Origin: Pseudomonas sp. JAI120
GTDB taxonomy: Bacteria > Pseudomonadota > Gammaproteobacteria > Pseudomonadales > Pseudomonadaceae
Length of the DNA stretch: 64,000 bases
Direction: 5' to 3'
Assembly: GCF_014207255.1 (NCBI RefSeq)
Contig: NZ_JACHCZ010000001.1
Location: 2,285,378-2,349,377 of the forward strand
A program made the translations under genes and the position numbers. Positions 57,991-64,000 of the stretch are shown piece by piece. Position 1 is the stretch's first letter, and the number at the start of each line of letters is the position of its first letter. The notes under the pieces were generated by a model. That model worked only from the letters and a program-made list of their open reading frames with translations, did not search any database and was not told the DNA's origin.

Positions 57991-58737
57991 TCAGCCTAGC
58001 TGTTCGGCCACTGACTCCGGGATGTCGGCATTCGAGTACACGTTTTGCACATCATCCAGGTCTTCGAGCATGTCGAGCATCTTCAGCACTTTCTGCGCAC
58101 CGTCCAGGTCCAGCTCGGCACTGGTGGTCGGCAACATCACGATCTCGGCGTCGGAGCCTTTGAAACCGGCCGCTTCCAGGGCGTTACGCACGGCGTAGAA
58201 GCCGGCGAACGAGGTAAACACGTCGATGGAGCCATCTTCATTGGTCACCACGTCGTCGGCATCCGCCTCCATCGCCGCTTCCATCAGCGCATCTTCATCC
58301 ACACCCGGCGCGAAGGAGATCTGCCCCTTGCGCTCGAACAGGTAGGCCACCGAACCGTCAGTCCCCAGGTTACCGCCACACTTGCTGAACGCATGACGCA
58401 CGGCGGCGGCGGTACGGTTGCGGTTATCGGTCATGCATTCGACCATTACTGCCACGCCACCTGGGCCGTAGCCTTCGTAGGTCAGCTCGACCATATCGTC
58501 GGTGTCGGCAGCACCCGCGCCACGGGCCACGGCACGGTCGATGATGTCACGACTCATGTTGGCGCCCAGAGCCTTGTCCAGCGCCAGGCGCAGACGCGGG
58601 TTGGAGCCCGGGTCACCACCGCCCTGGCGGGCAGCGACCGTCAGCTCGCGAATCCACTTGGTGAAGATCTTGCCTTTCTTGGCATCCTGACGCTCTTTGC
58701 GGTGCTTGATGTTCGCCCACTTGGAATGGCCAGCCAT
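57991..58737 (-). CDS. yebC: YebC/PmpR family transcriptional regulator
   Basis: 248 residues from the ATG at 58737 ([18 protein letters not shown], the invariant family start). In P. aeruginosa the orthologue PmpR represses pqsR and quinolone signalling; other members help ribosomes at proline stretches. It precedes ruvCAB, the conserved order. Confidence 0.95.
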   Translation of the reverse strand: MAGHSKWANIKHRKERQDAKKGKIFTKWIRELTVAARQGGGDPGSNPRLRLALDKALGANMSRDIIDRAVARGAGAADTDDMVELTYEGYGPGGVAVMVECMTDNRNRTAAAVRHAFSKCGGNLGTDGSVAYLFERKGQISFAPGVDEDALMEAAMEADADDVVTNEDGSIDVFTSFAGFYAVRNALEAAGFKGSDAEIVMLPTTSAELDLDGAQKVLKMLDMLEDLDDVQNVYSNADIPESVAEQLG

Positions 58738-58807
58738 AACACAACTCCGAAATTCTCTAGAAACCTTATCAACCCCACCCTGGGTGGGATACACCCCTTG
58801 TAACGCA

Positions 58808-58835
58808 AAGGCGCATCCGAAGATGCGCCTTTTTT
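58808..58835. terminator. Terminator after aspS
   Basis: AAGGCGCATC / GATGCGCCTT stem with loop CGAA. The T run is better on the plus strand; on the minus strand (aspS direction) it has three T. Confidence 0.7.
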
Positions 58836-58872
58836 GACTGCGTAAACCTCAGTGCGCTTTCACGCAGCAGCC

Positions 58873-60648
<1,776 letters not shown>

Positions 60649-60755
60649 GGTAGTGGTTTCACTTCTCGTAATTCGAAATTCGGTGGAGGCCCGCCTCGTC
60701 ACCGTACATTAAAGCAGGGGACGGATAATGCAGGAGCCTGCGCGTAGAGTTCAAC

Positions 60756-60977
60756 TCAGTCTGCTTTGTCGCCGCCCGCCAGGTTCTTCTTCGAGCCGGT
60801 CTTGAAGTCGGTCTCGTACCAGCCGCTGCCGCTCAGGCGGAAGCCCGGCATGGACAACATCTTCTTGAGCTCCGGTGCCTGGCAGGCAGGGCAATCGACC
60901 AGCGGCGCTGCGCTGATCTTCTGGATGGCTTCCAACTGATGTCCACAGGAAGCACATTGATAGTCGTACATGGGCAT
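60756..60977 (-). CDS. FmdB-family zinc ribbon protein
   Basis: 73 residues with two CxxC pairs (YQCASCGH and DCPACQAP) forming a zinc ribbon, and the family start MPMYDYQC. The C-terminal part (GSGWYETDFKTG) is also conserved. A regulatory role is suggested for the family but not shown. Confidence 0.9.
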   Translation of the reverse strand: MPMYDYQCASCGHQLEAIQKISAAPLVDCPACQAPELKKMLSMPGFRLSGSGWYETDFKTGSKKNLAGGDKAD

Positions 60978-61156
60978 GGCGATGTCTCGGCGATCGATCG
61001 TTACTGTGCCGCGCCCGCTCCTGATAGAGAGCAGAGGGAGAAAGCCCCGGCAGCAGCAAAGCGCGGGATTATATCTGGTAAATCAAGGCAGCGCAGCCGG
61101 CTTTCTGCCCGGAGCATGGTCCACCTCAACGGCGGACCAGCCCGGAGGCCTGCCGA

Positions 61157-61498
61157 TTACTCAGGGTTCGGTGAGGTAGCACGGCCTTTTAACAGATGAA
61201 CCACACACACCACCCTGACCAACCCACTGAAGTTCTTCACTCCTCCATACCGCAAGTGCACTTCCCGATCGACATAGGACAGCAATGCACTGACAGAGCA
61301 GGCATTGATCCTGGCTATTTCCGTGAGGATATTCCAATAGATCTGCTCAAGCCGAAGACAAGTGGAAAACCCATTGAGCCTTACCGATCGGGACAATGGC
61401 TTGGCCAGCCCCATATCGAAACCCTTGGCGAAGGGGTCGACGTTTATCTTGTGGAAACCACCGGTTTCCATCACTCCAACATCCACTCCACGTGACAT
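61157..61498 (-). CDS. Ribbon-helix-helix domain protein
   Basis: 113 residues from an ATG at 61498; the frame stays open to 61711 and other starts are possible (for example the ATG at 61471). After a 40-residue N-terminus comes SRSVRLNGFSTCLRLEQIYW, the strand of a ribbon-helix-helix fold, then a helix pair ending with NFSGLVRVVCVVHL. This resembles small DNA-binding proteins common in Pseudomonas. The target is unknown. Confidence 0.65.
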   Translation of the reverse strand: MSRGVDVGVMETGGFHKINVDPFAKGFDMGLAKPLSRSVRLNGFSTCLRLEQIYWNILTEIARINACSVSALLSYVDREVHLRYGGVKNFSGLVRVVCVVHLLKGRATSPNPE

Positions 61499-61677
61499 AC
61501 ACCTGACACTCCATTGCCAAACAACAGCCCATGGGTTCTCCCATTGGACAGTAGCCCTATAAGACAGCAGGACGAGGCAGGCAGCCAGAAGACGGGGCGT
61601 TGATAGGCGTAGGACAACGCCAGGAAATGCGTGGAAACAAGCAAGTGGCGCCATAACGGCGCCACTGCGGGTGACGG

Positions 61678-62151
61678 TTACTGGTTTTCGAGCAGGGAGC
61701 GAAGCATCCACGCGGTTTTCTCGTGAACCTGCATGCGCTGGGTCAGCAGGTCCGCGGTCGGCTCATCGCTGACCTTGTCGAGCAACGGGAAAATACCGCG
61801 TGCGGTACGTGTGACCGCCTCCTGGCCCGCCACCAGTTGCTTGATCATCTCTTCTGCGCTGGGTACGCCCTCTTCTTCCTTGATGGAGGAAAGTCGGGCA
61901 TAGATCGAATAGGCGCCCGGCGCCGGGAAACCCAGGGCACGGATACGCTCGGCTATGGAGTCCACCGCCAGCGCCAGCTCGTTGTACTGCTCTTCGAACA
62001 TCAGGTGCAGCGTGCGGAACATAGGGCCCGTGACGTTCCAATGGAAGTTATGGGTCTTCAGGTACAGTACATAGGTATCGGAAAGCAGTCGTGAAAGCCC
62101 ATCGACGATGGATTTACGATCTTCTTCACTGATACCGATATCGATTGCCAT
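61678..62151 (-). CDS. dps: Dps-family ferritin-like protein
   Basis: 157 residues from the ATG at 62151 ([13 protein letters not shown]). It stores iron and shields DNA in starvation and peroxide stress. The inter-subunit ferroxidase residues are in [31 protein letters not shown] precedes the ATG. It matches P. aeruginosa PA0962, including the neighbouring cold-shock fusion gene. Confidence 0.94.
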   Translation of the reverse strand: MAIDIGISEEDRKSIVDGLSRLLSDTYVLYLKTHNFHWNVTGPMFRTLHLMFEEQYNELALAVDSIAERIRALGFPAPGAYSIYARLSSIKEEEGVPSAEEMIKQLVAGQEAVTRTARGIFPLLDKVSDEPTADLLTQRMQVHEKTAWMLRSLLENQ

Positions 62152-62580
62152 GTTTATCCCCTTCAATTGACAAGCATTCATTGATCAGGTGCAGGACCAC
62201 TCTAGCAAGAGCGCCGGAGATACGCAGCCCGACACCCTCGGGCGAGATGCGGCAAATCGTCCCTGCACGACCGATCAGCACTTGCAGGACAAGCCTTTGG
62301 GGCGCATAGGAAATTTCCTTTGAAGCCGCCTGAAACACCTGCACATGTCTAGGACAAGCGTTTCCCGCAGAAATGCCGTGCCCCTTTCAGCCCCGGAAAA
62401 TGCTTGATTTGAGTAGGCACGGCCTTTGCTGTTAAATAGGCAGCGTGTCGCCGCCGTTAATTTCCACGGCAAGCGGCATAGGCTGATACCCGCGCACGTG
62501 CCCAGCGCCTCCCATTGTTCAGAAGCGAACCGTGCCAGTCAGCTCTTCCTTGTGATCCGTCTTAACGTGAGTTAATCAAA
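62152..62580. other. 429-base divergent region between dps and the cold-shock fusion gene
   Basis: It contains the promoters of two divergent genes. On the minus strand GCTAGAGT about 60 bases before dps could be a stress-type -10 element, but the match is weak. No ORF, repeat or hairpin of note was found. Confidence 0.45.
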
Positions 62581-63183
62581 ATGTTGAAAATCGTCCACCT
62601 GCTAACGGGCGTTGCAGCGTTGCTGCTGTCCTTTATCCCGAGCCTGCAGCCTGAAAGCCTGCCCTACCTGCAACAACACGACGCTCTGTACCTGGCCTTG
62701 TTCGGCCTTCTTAACCTGACGCTCGCTCCGGTAATCCCTTACTGGAACAAAGGCACGCGTCATCAACTGCAAAACCTGGTCAGCGCGCTGCTGGTACTGA
62801 CCGTTGTCGTACAAACCCTCACCCTCCTGGCACCTATGCCTGAAGTCGGCGGCCACCCGGCCATCCTGCTCAGCCTGGTGATTGCTGTGGTCGCCATCGT
62901 TCTTCATCTGGCCATCAGCTTCTACCGTTCGTCCCCGGCGGCCGCGTCGCAAAACTACGACATGACCAATCGGGATACCGGTACCGTCAAGTGGTTCAAC
63001 ACCTCCAAAGGCTTCGGCTTTATTTCCCGCGATTCGGGCGACGATATCTTCGTCCACTTCCGGGCCATCCGTGGCGAAGGCCATCGCGTCCTGGTGGAAG
63101 GCCAGCGCGTGGAATTCTCCGTCATGAACCGCGACAAAGGCCTGCAAGCCGAAGACGTGATCGCTGCCCTGCCGCGCCGCTGA
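62581..63183 (+). CDS. Membrane protein with C-terminal cold-shock domain
   Basis: 200 residues. The N-terminal 120 form about four hydrophobic helices. A short linker leads to a complete cold-shock domain (about 132-198), with RNP1 KGFGFIS and RNP2 DIFVHFRAI. This would hold an RNA-binding domain at the inner membrane. It corresponds to P. aeruginosa PA0961 by position and type. The role is unknown. Confidence 0.85.
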   Translation: MLKIVHLLTGVAALLLSFIPSLQPESLPYLQQHDALYLALFGLLNLTLAPVIPYWNKGTRHQLQNLVSALLVLTVVVQTLTLLAPMPEVGGHPAILLSLVIAVVAIVLHLAISFYRSSPAAASQNYDMTNRDTGTVKWFNTSKGFGFISRDSGDDIFVHFRAIRGEGHRVLVEGQRVEFSVMNRDKGLQAEDVIAALPRR

Positions 63184-63199
63184 TTCCAGCCGTCGCAGC

Positions 63200-63241
63200 A
63201 AAAAAAACCGCGATCCAGCTTGGCTGGGTCGCGGTTTTTTA
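63200..63241. terminator. Bidirectional terminator between cold-shock fusion gene and slyX
   Basis: ACCGCGATCCAGC pairs with GCTGGGTCGCGGT with one G-T pair, flanked by A and T runs. Confidence 0.9.
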
Positions 63242-63252
63242 TTGCACTCGGA

Positions 63253-63459
63253 TTAATAGTGCGGTGGCGGCGCCTCTTCTTCGGACGTCTCGAACTGGCC
63301 ACTCATTTCTTCCTGACGCTTGAGCAGCGCGGTCATCTGCAGTTGCAGGCGTTCAACCGCGCGCTGCTGGGCGACCAGGATGTCATTGAGAGTTTCGATG
63401 GTGTCGTCCTGAAAGGCCAGGCGGCTTTCCAGATCGGTAACGCGGTCTTGCAGATCCAT
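63253..63459 (-). CDS. slyX: SlyX family protein
   Basis: 68-residue coiled-coil protein (heptads over [20 protein letters not shown] and onward) ending in the family's PPPHY. Three bases separate it from the HIT gene upstream. Function is not established. Confidence 0.9.
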   Translation of the reverse strand: MDLQDRVTDLESRLAFQDDTIETLNDILVAQQRAVERLQLQMTALLKRQEEMSGQFETSEEEAPPPHY

Positions 63460-63462
63460 GAT

Positions 63463-63897
63463 TCAGCCCTGGGTAAAGATGAAGTCGGCCGGCAGCAACT
63501 CGCGCAGGCGCACACGAATGGCCGCCACTTGTTCTTCAGTGTACGGCTTTGCCGGATGCTTGCCCCACACGGGTGCCGGCCAGGCGGCGTCATCACGCTT
63601 GCGTACGATCACATGCACGTGCAATTGGCTGACGACATTACCCAGCGCACCAATATTCATCTTGTCGGCGGCCAAACCTTCGTTCAGCCACTGCGCCAGG
63701 GCCGTTGTTTCCTTCCAGAGGATTTGTTGATCTGCGACATCCAGCTGAAACACTTCGCTGATACCGTTGATGCGTGGCACCAGAATGAACCAGGGGTAGT
63801 TCGAGTCATTGGACAGCAGCAGGCGGCACAGGGGGAAGTCCCCGATGAGCAGTGTGTCTTGTTGCAAGCGTTGATCTAAGGCGAACACCACGGGCAC
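63463..63897 (-). CDS. HIT-family nucleotide hydrolase
   Basis: 144-residue protein. The histidine triad appears as QLHVHVIVRKRDD, with the catalytic His in HVHV. Members cleave nucleoside phosphoramidates or dinucleotides. Co-directional with slyX, as in P. aeruginosa PA0959-PA0960. Confidence 0.9.
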   Translation of the reverse strand: MPVVFALDQRLQQDTLLIGDFPLCRLLLSNDSNYPWFILVPRINGISEVFQLDVADQQILWKETTALAQWLNEGLAADKMNIGALGNVVSQLHVHVIVRKRDDAAWPAPVWGKHPAKPYTEEQVAAIRVRLRELLPADFIFTQG

Positions 63898-64000
63898 TCC
63901 GTTGGGCAGGTCAAGTTCAGGGCGCCAGCATACCTTCGAACGCCCCTGGCTTCACGGCGAATGCTGAAAACCGAATGCACCGCGATAAAAAACTGCACCC

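Noticed and set aside
63898..64000. Possible gene start at the right end
   Set aside because: Only about 100 bases remain after the HIT gene and no start codon with a ribosome site was found.

Overview
This 64 kb window is chromosomal DNA of a Pseudomonas, most likely of the P. fluorescens group. The evidence is GC-rich coding with strong C/G third positions, gene order matching known Pseudomonas blocks (sodB-bifA...icmP; yciI-cpxR-cpxP-cpxS; arcDABC; gcsR with gcvH-gcvP-sdaA-gcvT; tolQRAB-pal-cpoB-queE-tRNA-Lys; dps, cold-shock fusion, slyX, HIT), and repeated REP doublets of the type typical of fluorescent pseudomonads. No prophage, IS transposase, integrase or CRISPR array was seen.

Layout. 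1-7731: end of sodB, an unusual 59-codon ORF, bifA (c-di-GMP phosphodiesterase), icmP (imelysin-like lipoprotein), trkH, an AraC-type regulator and an Mpo1-like membrane protein. 7894-12117: two small ORFs, an MFS transporter, arfB, an AroP-like permease and a long intergenic region with repeated TTACAGC motifs. 12118-14327: a very acidic 45-residue peptide gene followed by an M29-aminopeptidase-like gene (a candidate peptide-maturation pair) and a convergent tyrosinase. 14527-20224: rluB, scpB, scpA, a YciO-type protein, a PHP phosphoesterase, yciB and yciI. 20331-24832: a coiled-coil envelope protein, the Cpx system and a class III CoA-transferase.

24941-32011: two divergent ArcD antiporters and the arginine deiminase operon arcDABC plus a DUF5064 gene; an ANR/FNR-type site and a -10 element are well placed upstream of arcD. 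32128-44581: the sigma-54 activator gcsR, a 1551-residue dermonecrotic-toxin-like gene on the opposite strand, then gcvH-gcvP-sdaA-gcvT, whose upstream region holds three GcsR-like sites and a -24/-12 promoter. The operon converts glycine to methylene-THF, CO2 and ammonia, and serine to pyruvate.

44975-49109: a cold-shock gene with a long leader, an RDD membrane protein, nadA, a 523-residue protein of unknown function and tRNA-Lys. 49220-58737 (all minus strand): queE, then the envelope cluster ybgC-tolQRAB-pal-cpoB, and ruvC-ruvA-ruvB with yebC. 58873-63897: aspS, an FmdB-type zinc ribbon, a ribbon-helix-helix protein, dps, a membrane/cold-shock-domain fusion, slyX and a HIT hydrolase.

REP-type palindromes punctuate intergenic regions throughout. 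Two are collapsed to short terminator-like hairpins, and two full doublets lie between genes of one operon (arcB/arcC and gcvP/sdaA). The least explained loci are the 12.1-13.3 kb peptide/M29 pair, the 59-codon ORF at 609, the large toxin-like gene and the 523-residue protein beside tRNA-Lys.
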